Below are positions 42,655 through 56,379 of a DNA stretch of 64,000 bases, piece after piece. The notes under the pieces are model-generated. The model searched no databases. It saw only the letters and a program-made list of their open reading frames with translations, and was not told the DNA's origin. Made by a program: the position numbers and the translations under genes. The stretch covers positions 100,495,310 to 100,559,309 of the forward strand of contig CM070876.1 in the NCBI GenBank assembly GCA_036365515.1. The letters run 5' to 3'. The DNA is from Torymus aiolomorphi (taxonomy: Eukaryota > Arthropoda > Insecta > Hymenoptera > Torymidae). How positions within the stretch are numbered: position 1 is the stretch's first letter; the number at the start of each line of letters is the position of its first letter.

Positions 42655-44526
42655 CAATGTTTTATTTAATTAAAAAAATAAATTTTGTTATTATCTCTCT
42701 TAACAACTGTAAAGTTTCTTTTCGAGAAACGATAATGACATAATATATTTTAATAAGAAAAATGATAAGTTCATCCAAAATTTATATGCTAACAAAAATA
42801 AATTATTTTATTATCTCTAAACCACTGTTAAGTCGCTTTGTAAAAAAACATTCAACACACCCTCACCCCCTTCTTCTCTCGTCTTTTCTTACTCAACAAC
42901 TGTGCAAGGACTCCATGAAAAACTTTGAGAAGATCATAAATATTTCCTTAAAACAGCCAACAAGACAGTCTGTACAAGAATAATATACTAACAAACTTTA
43001 TTTTGAAAGAACTACAGAATCTTTGAAAAATGATTTCTCTAAAAAGAAAGTATTAACATTTTTTTCTCGAAAATATTTTTTGATGTATACATTTACCTAA
43101 ATTAAAATAGAAATAAAAATAATACTACCATTTAATAATTGTATTATTAAAAATAAACTATGATAAACTCTGATAACGTTATCACACTATGTAATTATTA
43201 TTTTCTCTTAAAATGTTGTGATATCTATCTATCTGAAAAAATATTTTACAAAAGTTTAAACTAAGGCAAGTATTAGTCTCTAACCCTCACCCACCCTCCT
43301 TCCTCCCTCTTCCCTTCCTTCTCTCTCTCCCTCTCTTTCTCTTTCTCTCCCTCCCTTCCACTCTCCCTCCTTCTTTTTCCCTCCCTCCTCTCTCTCTCTC
43401 TCTCTCTCTCTCTCAACATCCATCAAACTGAATAACAGAAACTTTAATGAGAGCTTAAATATTTTTTTAAAACCACCAACACGTTTTTTATTATTTTCTC
43501 TTAAAAAGTTGTGAAATCTATCTAAAGAAACTTTTTACAAAAGTTTAAACTAAGGCAAGTATTAGTCTCTCCCTCACTCCCTCTCTTTCTCCCTCTCTTT
43601 GCCTCCCTTTCTCCCTCCCTTTCTCTCTCACCCTCTCTCTCCGCCCCTCTCTTTCTCTCCCCTCCCCTTTCCCTCTTTCTCAACAACCGTCAAACTAAGT
43701 ACCAAAAACTTTAATGAGAGCTTAAATATTTATTTAAACAATCAACATGTTTGTAAAAGCTAATTTTTTAAGTACGTTCTAACAACACAATTTGTCTAGT
43801 CCTTTTATTTTTTCTAGTCGTATTTATTAAATAAGAACTCTCTACAAATGGTAATATTTTTTTTCATGACTGTACAAATAATAATATTGTTATTATATAA
43901 AACTTTCTATGAAAGTATAAAATAAGGCAAGTATCGACGTTTTTTCTGTATAATCTATAAAATAATAATATTTATAATTTTTTAAAAGAAATCAAATGAA
44001 TACCAGTGAAAAAGTCTTTTATTTCTTTGAATCATTGCCTCTCTCCCTCTCTCTCCCACCCCCTTTCTCTCCCTTTCCACCCTCTCTCCATCCCTTTCCC
44101 TCCCTCTCTTCCTCCCTTTCCCTCCCTCTCTCTTCCTCTCTCTTCCACCCTTTCCCTCTCTTCCCCCCTCTCTCTCAAAATCTGTCAAACTGAGTACCAA
44201 AAACTTTAATGAGAGCTTCAATATTTATTAAAACAATCAACATGTTTTTAAAAGCTAATTTTTTAAGTACGTTCTAACAACACAAATTGTTTAGCCCTTT
44301 TATTTTTTCTAGTGGTATCTATTAAATAAGAACTCTCTACAAATGGTAATATTTTTTTCATGACTGTACAAATAATAATAGTGTTATTATAAATCATGAC
44401 TCTACAAATAATAATATTATTAATATAAAACTTTCTACGAAAGTATAAAATAAGGCAAGTATAGACGTTTTTTCTGTATAATCTATTAAAAGAAATCAAA
44501 TAAATACCAGTGAAAAGTCTTTGAAT
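42655..44526. repeat. Degenerate tandem repeats with CT-rich microsatellites
   Basis: Related segments (acaaaagtttaaactaaggc, then aactttaatgagagctt, then aacaatcaacatg types) recur at about 43250-43480, 43545-43745 and 43910-44250. Each carries an expanded CT/CCCT pyrimidine tract (43290-43415, 43566-43682, 44036-44176). No gene seen; open frames are from the CT tracts. Confidence 0.75.
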
Positions 44527-44626
44527 TATTGTATGCTGAACAAATTATACGTAAGTAAGTACGTTCAAATTGTTCACTGCAAATCAAACAAATGAAAGTT
44601 GTGAAATCAATTATCGATAGTCAAGT

Positions 44627-45523
44627 AATGCAAACAACTACCAGAACCTACTGTATGACTGTTCTTAAAAATGTATTCAAATTTGTTCATCCTTCTATAC
44701 AAATTAAACACAAGAAAGTACTGAAATCAATTTATTGTAGTCAAGTACCCATAAGTTAACTTGACTGACATAATACAACTTTTCGTACCTACCTAAAAAT
44801 ATTCAGTCAGCGGACATAAAGTACTACTTAACGCCCAAGAGGCGTAATAGCTTACATACTCCAACAAAACTTTATAGAACCTACGCACTTTACGCCGGTC
44901 TGAACAAAAATTATTTTAATTATATAACTATCTTTTACTTCTTCGAGTAAATGTATGCTGAACAAATTATATGTAAGTAAGCACATTCAAATTGTTCACT
45001 GCAAATCAAACAAACGAAAGTTGTGAAATCAATTATCGATAGTCAAGTAATGCAAACAACTCTTAGAAACAACTGTATGACTATTCTCAGAAATGTATTA
45101 AAATTTGTTCATCCTTCTATACAAATTAAACACAAGAAAGTACTGAAATCAATTTATTGTAGTCAAGTACCCATAAACTCCCTGACCCCCTGTGTGCCCC
45201 TTGACTCTCTGTACATACTCCTACAAAACTTTATAGAACCCACGCACTTTACGCCCGTGTGGGCGAAAATTATTTTAATTATATAACTATTATGCCTTCT
45301 TTTTATTTCTAAAATTCATAAGAATTTTTTCAGATATTTACGAAAAGTCAAAGCCTATATAAAAAAATTACAGTTACCAACACACCCCTATTTTTCATTA
45401 TTCTTTCTCAATTTTGAACTTTCTATAATATTACGCATCTTGACAGGACAAGAGAAGTCTAGAGCTGCTCTAGCAGGGGTGGTTCTTCAATCTCACACAC
45501 ATACTTGGCGGGCCCGACTTTGT
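44627..45523. repeat. Left arm of a large palindrome (~897 bp)
   Basis: Matches 46131-47026 in inverted orientation with few differences. Contains an internal duplication with ~419-bp offset (for example tatgctgaacaaattata at about 44533 and 44952; the first copy begins just outside the arm). Confidence 0.88.
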
Positions 45524-46130
45524 AGTTTGGCGGTGGGCTTCGTAACTGATGTAGAATACTAAATATTTGTATATATTCATTAACAATGTTTATACCTATA
45601 AGTCCACTATAAATAATTACATTGGCTTTAATTGTTAATTGATACCGTTTAAAAGTAATATGCCTACATGTGCAGAATCTCATGATTTATTTTCATTACT
45701 CAAAATATTTTTCTTTTTGTCCGGCTTTTTTGAACGGGAATGAAATAAAAATTGCATATAAATTTATAGTCTACTCAAAAGTGCTTTAGATTTTACTAAG
45801 CATTTTATAAGCCACCTATTTTTTATCCTTTATCCCGCGTGTAAATATTTATGAGATCTCATATGAGTATTTCAGACATAACCAGATCTCATATGAGGTC
45901 TCATAATGTGATGTGATCTGCAATTTTATATATTATGGGATCTGATGTCCGATATTCTCATATGAGATCTCATGGTATTTGCACTCAGGTTTGCACTTTC
46001 TATTTGAAAACAAAGTAATAGATTCACGGATCAGTATTTAATATGTAGAAGCAACCCATTTATACATTTTATCTGATCATTAAAGATATTAATATTTATA
46101 TGAAAATGACCATGTCTACACCTTGAACTG
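45524..46130. other. Spacer of the large palindrome
   Basis: 607 bp, AT-rich, no coding content. Holds the small palindromic element at 45838-45986. Confidence 0.7.
45838..45986. mobile_element. ~149-bp palindromic MITE-like element
   Basis: ATGAGATCTCATATGAG at 45851-45867 is matched inverted at 45957-45973, and the match extends outward (gtgtaaatat and, inverted, gtgcaaata). A third related motif agatctcatatgagg lies between. No certain target duplication. Confidence 0.6.
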
Positions 46131-47026
46131 CAAAGTCGGGCCCGCTAAGTATGTGTGGGAGATTGAAGATCCACCCCTGCTAGAGCAGCTCTAGACTTCT
46201 CTTGTCCTCTCAAGATGCGTAATATTATAGAAAGTTCAAAATTGAGAAAGAATAATGAAAAATAGGGGCGTATTGGTAACTGTAATTTTTTTATATAGGC
46301 TTTGACTTTTCGTGAATATCTGAAAAAATTCTTATGAATTTTAGAAATAAAAAGAAGGCATAATAGTTATGTAATTAAAATAATTTTCGCCCACACGGGC
46401 GTAAAGTGCGTGGGTTCTATAAAGTTTTGTAGGAGTATGTACAGAGAGTCAAGGGGCACACAGGGGGTCAGGGAGTTTATGGGTACTTGACTACAATAAA
46501 TTGATTTCAGTACTTTCTTGTGTTTAATTTGTATAGAAGGATGAACAAATTTTAATACATTTCTGAGAATAGTCATACAGTTGTTTCTGAGAGTTGTTTG
46601 CATTACTTGACTATCGATAATTGATTTCATAACTTTCGTTTGTTTGATTTGCAGTGAACAATTTGAATGTACTTACTTACATATAATTTGTTCAGCATAC
46701 ATTTACTCGAAGAAGTAAAAGATAGTTATATAATTAAAATAATTTTTGTTCACACCGGCGTAAAGTGCGTAGGTTCTATAAAGTTTTGTTGGAGTATGTA
46801 AGCTATTACGCCTCTTGGGCGTTAAGTAGTACTTTATGTCCGCTGACTGAATATTTTTAGGTAGGTACGAAAAGTTGTATTATGTCAGTCAAGTTAACTT
46901 ATGGGTACTTGACTACAATAAATTGATTTCAGTACTTTCTTGTGTTTAATTTGTATAGAAGGATGAACAAATTTGTGTACATTTTTAAGAACAGTCATAC
47001 AGTAGTTTCTGGTAGTTGTTTGCATT
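46131..47026. repeat. Right arm of the large palindrome (~896 bp)
   Basis: Inverted copy of 44627-45523. Beyond 47026 the match stops, whereas the left side continues into a further repeat copy, so the right side is truncated. Confidence 0.88.
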
Positions 47027-48989
47027 TTGAAGAAAGTGTTGAAAAAAACCTTCTCTAAAAATGGCAACTATTAAACTTTAGAAAGTCTTAAATATAATTT
47101 CAAGTAGAGAAAATAAAACTAGAGAAAACGAGCTTTCATTTGCGTCTTTAAAGAACAAAAAATATCGATTCCTTCCAAAGTTATAAAAGTTTGAAATTGA
47201 TCATCGAAAGTGCTCCTGTTTAGCTCTTGTTATCGTGCGACAATTAAAACGCAAATTTTTTTCTAAAATGATTTGTTTCTATAAAACCAATGAAGATAAT
47301 CTCTTGAAATTTGAACAACATATAGTTTTCAATGAGTGTAATGAGTGGTTAAAATTTCAAGTCGATAAATCAAGTATTCTCTTATAAAACGCCATTCGAA
47401 CATTTTTTTTAAAAATTTTTAACCTCAAATATCTTTTTTCGTAATGGACCAATTTTTTTGAGCAACCAACTCGATCTGAAGATATTAAAAGCTACCTCTG
47501 TGCCAAATTTCAGGACGATTGGGTAATTTTTGCTCTAGTTATCGTGCGACAGCAAAAACGCCAATTTTTTCTAAAATAATTTTTTTCTAAAAAACAAATG
47601 AAGATAATCTCCTGAAATTTTAACCAAATATAGTCTTCTATAAATTTAATAAGTGGTTAAAATTTTAAGTCGATAAATCAAGTATTCTTTGAGAAAACGC
47701 GATTCGAAAATTAAAAAAAAAAAATTTTTAGCCACAAATATCTTTTATCGTAATGACCGATTTTTTTGGGCAACGAACTCGATCTGAAGATATATAAAAA
47801 CTACATCTGTGCCAAATTTCAGGAAAATTGGATAATTTTTGCTCTAATTATCGTGCGACAACGAAAACGAAAATTTTTTCTAAAATAATTCTTTTCTAAA
47901 AAACAAATGAAGATAATCTCTTGAAATTTTAACCAAATATAGTCTTCAATTAGTGTAATAACTGGTTAAAATTTCAAGTCGATAAATAAAATATTTTTTG
48001 AGAAATTAATTTATGAAATATAAAAAAGTTTGCCTTAATAACAAATGACAGAGTGAAGATATTTTAAATTTTAAAAAAGGAGAATATAGGTAATTTAAAT
48101 ACCTTTCAAGAAAAGTTTATTATATTATGTGATAATGACTATAAGATTTGAAAAAATCAAAAAAACTAAAAATTCAAAATTCGTTTTTGGAAAATAATTT
48201 TTTTTCTAAAAAAAAATGAAGGTAATCTCTTGAAATTTTAACACATATAGTCTTCAATTAGTGTAATAACTAGTTATTTATTTCAAGTCGATAAATAAAT
48301 AATTTTTTAAGAAATTAATATATGAAATATAAAAAAGTTTTCCTTAAGGTAATGTGTACTTACCGACAAATTTTAGAACATATATATCTTTTGCAAATAA
48401 TAATAGAATTACTAAAAAAAAAAATTGAGTATAGTATTTATATATACGGAGCGCCTGACAGAGCTGTTTTTCCAAAAATCTACTCAGAATTTATTTAATT
48501 AAATAAAAGCCGCAATGTCGATAAGTAGGGATCTGTAATACTTCGAATTTTGCCAGTTTTAAAACGAGCGTATCTCATGGAAATGCTGATAGAATCGCAC
48601 AAAAAAAAATCTGAGCATAGTATTTACATACACGGAGCGCCTGACAGAATTGTTTTTCCAAATAAACGTTCGAATGTTTATTAATTAAATAATGAAATTG
48701 GGTTGATTTTGAGGTTCACATCGCCGAAGATATTTTAAATTTAAAAAAAAGAAAATATAGGTAATTTAAATACCTTTCAAGAAAAGTTTATTACATTATG
48801 TAATAATGGCTGTAAGATATGAAAAAATCAAAAAAACTAAAAATTCAAAATCGTTTTTTAGTTATAAAACAAAAGAAAATCAATAAAAACTCAAATCCAT
48901 CAGGGTACCCTTCTTTTCCCGCGAAATGAAGAGAATAAGCTTTACCAGACGAAAATCGGTTGATTCGTTTCGAAGATATGAAGAGTTTA

Positions 48990-49018
48990 ATACACACACA
49001 CACACACGCACATACACA

Positions 49019-49057
<39 letters not shown>

Positions 49058-49079
49058 ACACATACACACACACACACAC
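48990..49079. repeat. (CA)n locus 1 of the array
   Basis: CA tract with CATA/CGCA/GACA interruptions after gatatgaagagttta, the shared left context of all six loci. Confidence 0.9.
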
Positions 49080-50088
49080 GAAAACAAAAATTATCAAAAT
49101 CAACTAATATACACATATATCGCCTTAAAACATCTTTTTGAACATTTTTTTTCCAAAATTTTTTTCACCGTTACAAAGCTTCCTCTATGAGGAAGCAATA
49201 GAATTAATAGGGATACAATATAGATATTTCGAAATAAATCATTAGAAACAGGTTATATTTGCTTTTAAATCGTAGTAATGAAATTCGATGTTTTGGACAG
49301 AAGATGAACTGTTACAATCGAAAGTATGATTTTCGTAATTTAGAATTTCGAAATTTAGAACTATCTGCATTATCACAGTCGAACGGAAAAACGTCTATAG
49401 TTGACTTCAATTTTATAGTGAATCGTCGAAACTCTGGACCCCCCCCCCAATTCATTATGATTTTTAAATTCAGGACGATTGGATAATTTTTGCTCTTGTT
49501 ACCGTGCGACAACAAAAACGCAAATATATTCAAAAATATTTTTTTCTAAAAAACAAAATGAAGATAATCTCTTGAAATTTTAACCAAATATAATCTTCTA
49601 TAAGCTTAATAAGTGATTAAAATTTTAAGTCAATAAATCAAGTATTCACCAAAAAAATGCGATTCAAAAATTAAAAAAAAAAATTTTTAATCTCAAACCT
49701 CTTTTTTCGTAATGGACCGATTTTTTTGGGCAACGAACTCGATCAGCAGATATATATAAGCTACATTTGTGCCAAATTTTAGGACGATTGGATAATTTTT
49801 GCTCTTATTATCGTGCGACAACGAAAACGCAAATTTTTTCAAAAATGATTTTTTTCTAAAAAACCAATGAAGATAATCTCTTGAAATTTTAACCAAATAT
49901 AGTCTTCTATAAGCTTAATAAGTGGTTAAAGTTTTAAGTCAATAAATCAAGTATTCTCCGAAAAAATGCGATACAAAAATTAGAAAAAAAAATTTTTAAT
50001 CTCGAATATTTTTTTTCGTAATGGACCTATTTTTTTGGGAAACGAACTCGATCAGCAGATATATAAAAGCTACAACTGTGCCAAATTT

Positions 50089-50242
50089 GGCATGGTGTGG
50101 TTTATGCACTTAAGAATTATGCGCATATTTATTGTGCACACTTTAGCATTGGAGTATATACATAGATATAGATATACACCAATGCTAAAGTGTGCACAAT
50201 AAATATGTGCATAATTCTTATGTGCACAAACCACACCATGCC
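50089..50242. mobile_element. 154-bp hAT-type MITE, copy 1
   Basis: Near-perfect palindrome GGCATGGTGTGGTTTATGC to its complement, flanked by 8-bp ccaaattt (50081-50088, 50243-50250). The uninterrupted monomer has a single ccaaattt at this point, proving insertion. An 8-bp duplication fits the hAT superfamily. Confidence 0.9.
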
Positions 50243-51728
50243 CCAAATTTCAGGACGATTGGATAATTTTTGCTCTTGTTATCGTGCGACAACGAAAACG
50301 CAAATTTTTTCAAAAATAATTTTTTTCTACAAAACAAATGAAGATAATCTCTTGAAATTTTAACCAAATATAGTCTTCTATAAGCTTAATAAGTGGTTAA
50401 AATTTTAAGTCAATAAATCAAGTATTCTCCGAAAAAATGCGATACAAAAATTAGAAAAAAAAATTTTTAATCTCGAATATTTTTTTTCGTAATGGACCTA
50501 TTTTTTTGGGAAACGAACTCGATCTGAAGATATATAAAAACTACATCTGTGCCAAATTTCAGGACAATTGGATAATTTTTGCTCTAATTATCGTGCGACA
50601 ACGAAAACGAAAATTTTTTCTAAAATAATTCTTTTCTAAAAAACAAATGAAGATAATCTCTTGAAATTTTAACCAAATATAGTCTTCAATTAGTGTAATA
50701 ACTGGTTAAAATTTCAAGTCGATAAATAAAATATTTTTTGAGAAATTAATTTATGAAATATAAAAAAGTTTTCCTTAATAACAAATGATAGAGTGAAGAT
50801 ATTTTAAATTTTAAAAAAGGAGAATATAGGTAATTTAAATACCTTTCAAGAAAAGTTTATTATATTATGTGATAATGACTATAAGGTTTGAAAAAATCAA
50901 AAAAACTAAAAATTCAAAATTCGTTTTTGAAAAATAATTTTTTTTCTAAAAAAAAATGAAGGTAATCTCTTGAAATTTTAACCACATATAGTCTTCAATT
51001 AGTGTAATAACTAGTTATTTATTTCAAGTCGATAAATAAATAATTTTTTAAGAAATTAATTTATGAAATATAAAAAAGTTTTCCTTAAGGTAATGTGTAC
51101 TTACCGACAAATTTTAGAACATATATATCTTTTGCAAATAATAATAGAATTACTAAAAAAAAAATTGAGTATAGTATTTATATATACGGAGCGCCTGGCA
51201 GAGCTGTTTTTCCAAAAATCTACTCAGAATTTATTTAATTAAATAAAAGCCGCAATGTCGATAAGTAGGGATCTGTAATACTTCGAATTTTGCCAGTTTT
51301 AAAACGAGCGTATCTCATGGAAATGCTGATAGAATCGCACAAAAAAAAATCTGAGCATAGTATTTACATACACGGAGCGCCTGACAGAATTGTTTTTCCA
51401 AATAAACGTTCGAATGTTTATTAATTAAATAATGAAATTGGGTTGATTTTGAGGTTCACATCGCCGAAGATATTTTAAATTTAAAAAAAAGAAAATATAG
51501 GTAATTTAAATACCTTTCAAGAAAAGTTTATTACATTATGTAATAATGGCTGTAAGATATGAAAAAATCAAAAAACTAAAAATTCAAAATCGTTTTTTAG
51601 TTATAAAACAAAAGAAAATCAATAAAAACTCAAATCCATCAGGGTACCCTTCTTTTCCCGCGAAATGAAGAGAATAAGCTTTACCAGACGAAAATCGGTT
51701 GATTCGTTTCGAAGATATGAAGAGTTTA

Positions 51729-51759
51729 ACACACACACACACACACACGCACATACACA

Positions 51760-51802
<43 letters not shown>

Positions 51803-51825
51803 ACACATACACACACACACACACA
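51729..51825. repeat. (CA)n locus 2 of the array
   Basis: Same context as locus 1, longer tract. Confidence 0.9.
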
Positions 51826-52833
51826 CGAAAACAAAAATTATCAAAATCGACTAATATACACATATATCGCCTTAAAACATCTTTTTGAACATTTTTTTTC
51901 CAAAATTTTTTTCACCGTTACAAAGCTTCCTCTATGAGGAAGCAATAGAATTAATAGGGATACAATATAGATATTTCGAAATAAATCATTAGAAACAGGT
52001 TATATTTGCTTTTAAATCGTAGTAATGAAATTCGATGTTTTGGACAGAAGATGAACTGTTACAATCGAAAGTATGATTTTCGTAATTTAGAATTTCGAAA
52101 TTTAGAACTATCTGCATTATCACAGTCGAACGGAAAAACGTCTATAGTTGACTTCAATTTTATAGTGAATCGTCGAAACTCTGGACCCCCCCCCAATTCA
52201 TTATGATTTTTAAATTCAGGACGATTGGATAATTTTTGCTCTTGTTACCGTGCGACAACAAAAACGCAAATATATTCAAAAATATTTTTTTCTAAAAAAC
52301 AAAATGAAGATAATCTCTTGAAATTTTAACCAAATATAATCTTCTATAAGCTTAATAAGTGATTAAAATTTTAAGTCAATAAATCAAGTATTCACCAAAA
52401 AAATGCGATTCAAAAATTAAAAAAAAAAATTTTTAATCTCAAACCTCTTTTTTCGTAATGGACCGATTTTTTTGGGCAACGAACTCGATCAGCAGATATA
52501 TATAAGCTACATCTGTGCCAAATTTTAGGACGATTGGATAATTTTTGCTCTTGTTATCGTGCGACAACGAAAACGCAAATTTTTTCAAAAATGATTTTTT
52601 TCTAAAAAACCAATGAAGATAATCCCTTGAAATTTTAACCAAATATAGTCTTCTATAAGCTTAATAAGTGGTTAAAGTTTTAAGTCAATAAATCAAGTAT
52701 TCTCCGAAAAAATGCGATACAAAAATTAGAAAAAAAAATTTTAATCTCGAATATTTTTTTTCGTAATGGACCTATTTTTTTGGGAAACGAACTCGATCAG
52801 CAGATATATAAAAGCTACAACTGTGCCAAATTT

Positions 52834-52987
52834 GGCATGGTGTGGTTTATGCACATAAGAATTATGCGCATATTTATTGTGCACACTTTAGCATTGGAGT
52901 ATATACATAGATTTAGATATACACCAATGCTAAAGTGTGCACAATAAATATGTGCATAATTCTTATGTGCACAAACCACACCATGCC
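52834..52987. mobile_element. 154-bp hAT-type MITE, copy 2
   Basis: Same monomer position and same ccaaattt flanks as copy 1. Confidence 0.9.
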
Positions 52988-53923
52988 CCAAATTTCAGGA
53001 CGATTGGATAATTTTTGCTCTTGTTATCGTGCGACAACGAAATCGCAAATTTTTTCAAAAATAATTTTTTTCTACAAAACAAATGAAGATAATCTCTTGA
53101 AATTTTAACCAAATATAGTCTTCTATAAGCTTAATAAGTGGTTAAAGTTTTAAGCCAATAAATCAAGTATTCTCCGAAAAAATGCGATACAAAAATTAGA
53201 AAAAGAAATTTTTAATCTCGAATATTTTTTTTCGTAATGGACCTATTTTTTTGGGAAACGAACTCGATCTGAAGATATATAAAAACTACATCTGTGCCAA
53301 ATTTCAGGACAATTGGATAATTTTTGCTCTAATTATCGTGCGACAACGAAAACGAAAATTTTTTCTAAAATAATTCTTTTCTAAAAAACAAAATGAAGAT
53401 AATCTCTTGAAATTTTAACCAAATATAATCTTCTATAAGCTTAATAAGTGATTAAAATTTTAAGTCAATAAATCAAGTATTCACCAAAAAAATGCGATTC
53501 AAAAATTAAAAAAAAAAATTTTTAATCTCAAACCTCTTTTTTCGTAATGGACCGATTTTTTTGGGCAACGAACTCGATCAGCGGATATATATAAGCTACA
53601 TCTGTGCCAAATTTTAGGACGATTGGATAATTTTTGCTCTTGTTATCGTGCGACAACGAAAACGCAAATTTTTTCAAAAATGATTTTTTTCTAAAAAACC
53701 AATGAAGATAATCCCTTGAAATTTTAACCAAATATAGTCTTCTATAAGCTTAATAAGTGGTTAAAGTTTTAAGTCAATAAATCAAGTATTCTCCGAAAAA
53801 ATGCGATACAAAAATTAGAAAAAAAAATTTTTAATCTCGAATATTTTTTTTCGTAATGGACCTATTTTTTTGGGAAACGAACTCGATCAGCAGATATATA
53901 AAAGCTACAACTGTGCCAAATTT

Positions 53924-54077
53924 GGCATGGTGTGGTTTATGCACATAAGAATTATGCGCATATTTATTGTGCACACTTTAGCATTGGAGTATATACATAG
54001 ATTTAGATATACACCAATGCTAAAGTGTGCACAATAAATATGTGCATAATTCTTATGTGCACAAACCACACCATGCC
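53924..54077. mobile_element. 154-bp hAT-type MITE, copy 3
   Basis: Part of the 1,089-bp duplication of copy 2; same flanks. Confidence 0.9.
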
Positions 54078-55195
54078 CCAAATTTCAGGACGATTGGATA
54101 ATTTTTGCTCTTGTTATCGTGCGACAACGAAATCGCAAATTTTTTCAAAAATAATTTTTTTCTACAAAACAAATGAAGATAATCTCTTGAAATTTTAACC
54201 AAATATAGTCTTCTATAAGCTTAATAAGTGGTTAAAGTTTTAAGCCAATAAATCAAGTATTCTCCGAAAAAATGCGATACAAAAATTAGAAAAAGAAATT
54301 TTTAATCTCGAATATTTTTTTTCGTAATGGACCTATTTTTTTGGGAAACGAACTCGATCTGAAGATATATAAAAACTACATCTGTGCCAAATTTCAGGAC
54401 AATTGGATAATTTTTGCTCTAATTATCGTGCGACAACGAAAACGAAAATTTTTTCTAAAATAATTCTTTTCTAAAAAACAAATGAAGATAATCTCATGAA
54501 ATTTTAACCAAATATAGCCTTCAATTAGTGTAATAACTGGTTAAAATTTCAAGTCGATAAATAAAATATTTTTTGAGAAATTAATTTATGAAATATAAAA
54601 AAGTTTTCCTTAATAACAAATGACAGAGTGAAGATATTTTAAATTTTAATAAAGGAGAATATAGGTAATTTAAATACCTTTCAAGAAAAGTTTATTATAT
54701 TATGTGATAATGACTATAAGATTTGAAAAAATCAAAAAAACTAAAAATTCAAAATTCGTTTTTGGAAAATAATTTTTTTTCTAAAAAAAAATGAAGGTAA
54801 TCTCTTGAAATTTTAACCACATATAGTCTTCAATTAGTGTAATAACTAGTTATTTATTTCAAGTCGATAAATAAATAATTTTTTAAGAAATTAATTTATG
54901 AAATATAAAAAAGTTTTCCTTAATATCAGAGTGAAGATATTTTAAATTAAAAAAAAAGAAAATATAGGTAATTTAAATACCTTTCAAGAAAAGTTTATTA
55001 CATTATGTAATAATGGCTGTAAGATATGAAAAAATCAAAAAAACTAAAAATTCAAAATCGTTTTTTAGTTATAAAACAAAAGAAAATCAATAAAAACTCA
55101 AATCCATCAGGGCACCTTTCTTTTCCCGCGAAATGAAGAGAATAAGCTTTACCAGAATAAAACCGGTTGATTCGTTTCGAAGATATGAAGAGTTT

Positions 55196-55217
55196 AACAC
55201 ACACACACACACACACG
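55196..55217. repeat. (CA)n locus 3 of the array (short allele)
   Basis: Same context but only about ten CA units with no interruptions. Confidence 0.85.
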
Positions 55218-56225
55218 AAAACAAAAATTATCAAAATCAACTAATATACACATATATCGCCTTAAAACATCTTTTTGAACATTTTTTTTCCAAAATTTTT
55301 TTCACCGTTACAAAGCTTCCTCTATGAGGAAGCAATAGAATTAATAGGGATACAATATAGATATTTCGAAATAAATCATTAGAAACAGGTTATATTTGCT
55401 TTTAAATCGTAGTAATGAAATTCGATGTTTTGGACAGAAGATGAACTGTTACAATCGACAGTATGATTTTCGTAATTTAGAATTTCGAAATTTAGAACTA
55501 TCTGCATTATCACAGTCGAACGGAAAAACGTCTATAGTTGACTTCAATTTTATAGTGAATCGTCGAAACTCTGGACCCCCCCCCCCAATTCATTATGATT
55601 TTTAAATTCAGGACGATTGGATAATTTTTGCTCTTGTTACCGTGCGACAACAAAAACGCAAATATATTCAAAAATATTTTTTTCTAGAAAACAAAATGAA
55701 GATAATCTCTTGAAATTTTAACCAAATATAATCTTCTATAAGCTTAATAAGTGATTAAAATTTTAAGTCAATAAATCAAGTATTCACCAAAAAAATGCGA
55801 TTCAAAAATTAAAAAAAAAAATTTTTTTCTCAAACCTCTTTTTTCGTAATGGACCGATCTTTTTGGGCAACGAACTCGATCAGCAGATATATATAAGCTG
55901 CATCTGTGCCAAATTTTAGGACGATTGGATAATTTTTGCTCTTGTTATCGTGCGACAACGAAAACGCAAATTTTTTCAAAAATGATTTTTTTCTAAAAAA
56001 CCAATGAAGATAATCTCTTGAAATTTTAACCAAATATAGTCTTCTATAAGCTTAATAAGTGGTTAAAGTTTTAAGTCAATAAATCAAGTATTCTCCGAAA
56101 AAATGCGATACAAAAATTAGAAAAAAAAATTTTTAATCTCGAATATTTTTTTTCGTAATGGACCTATTTTTTTGGGAAACGAACTCGATCAGCAGATATA
56201 TAAAAGCTACAACTGTGCCAAATTT

Positions 56226-56379
56226 GGCATTGTGTGGTTTATGCACATAAGAATTATGCGCATATTTATTGTGCACACTTTAGCATTGGAGTATATACAT
56301 AGATATAGATATACACCAATGCTAAAGTGTGCACAATAAATATGTGCATAATTCTTATGTGCACAAACCACACCATCCC
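56226..56379. mobile_element. 154-bp hAT-type MITE, copy 4
   Basis: Same position. Both tips carry substitutions (GGCATTGTG; ACCATCC). Confidence 0.88.
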
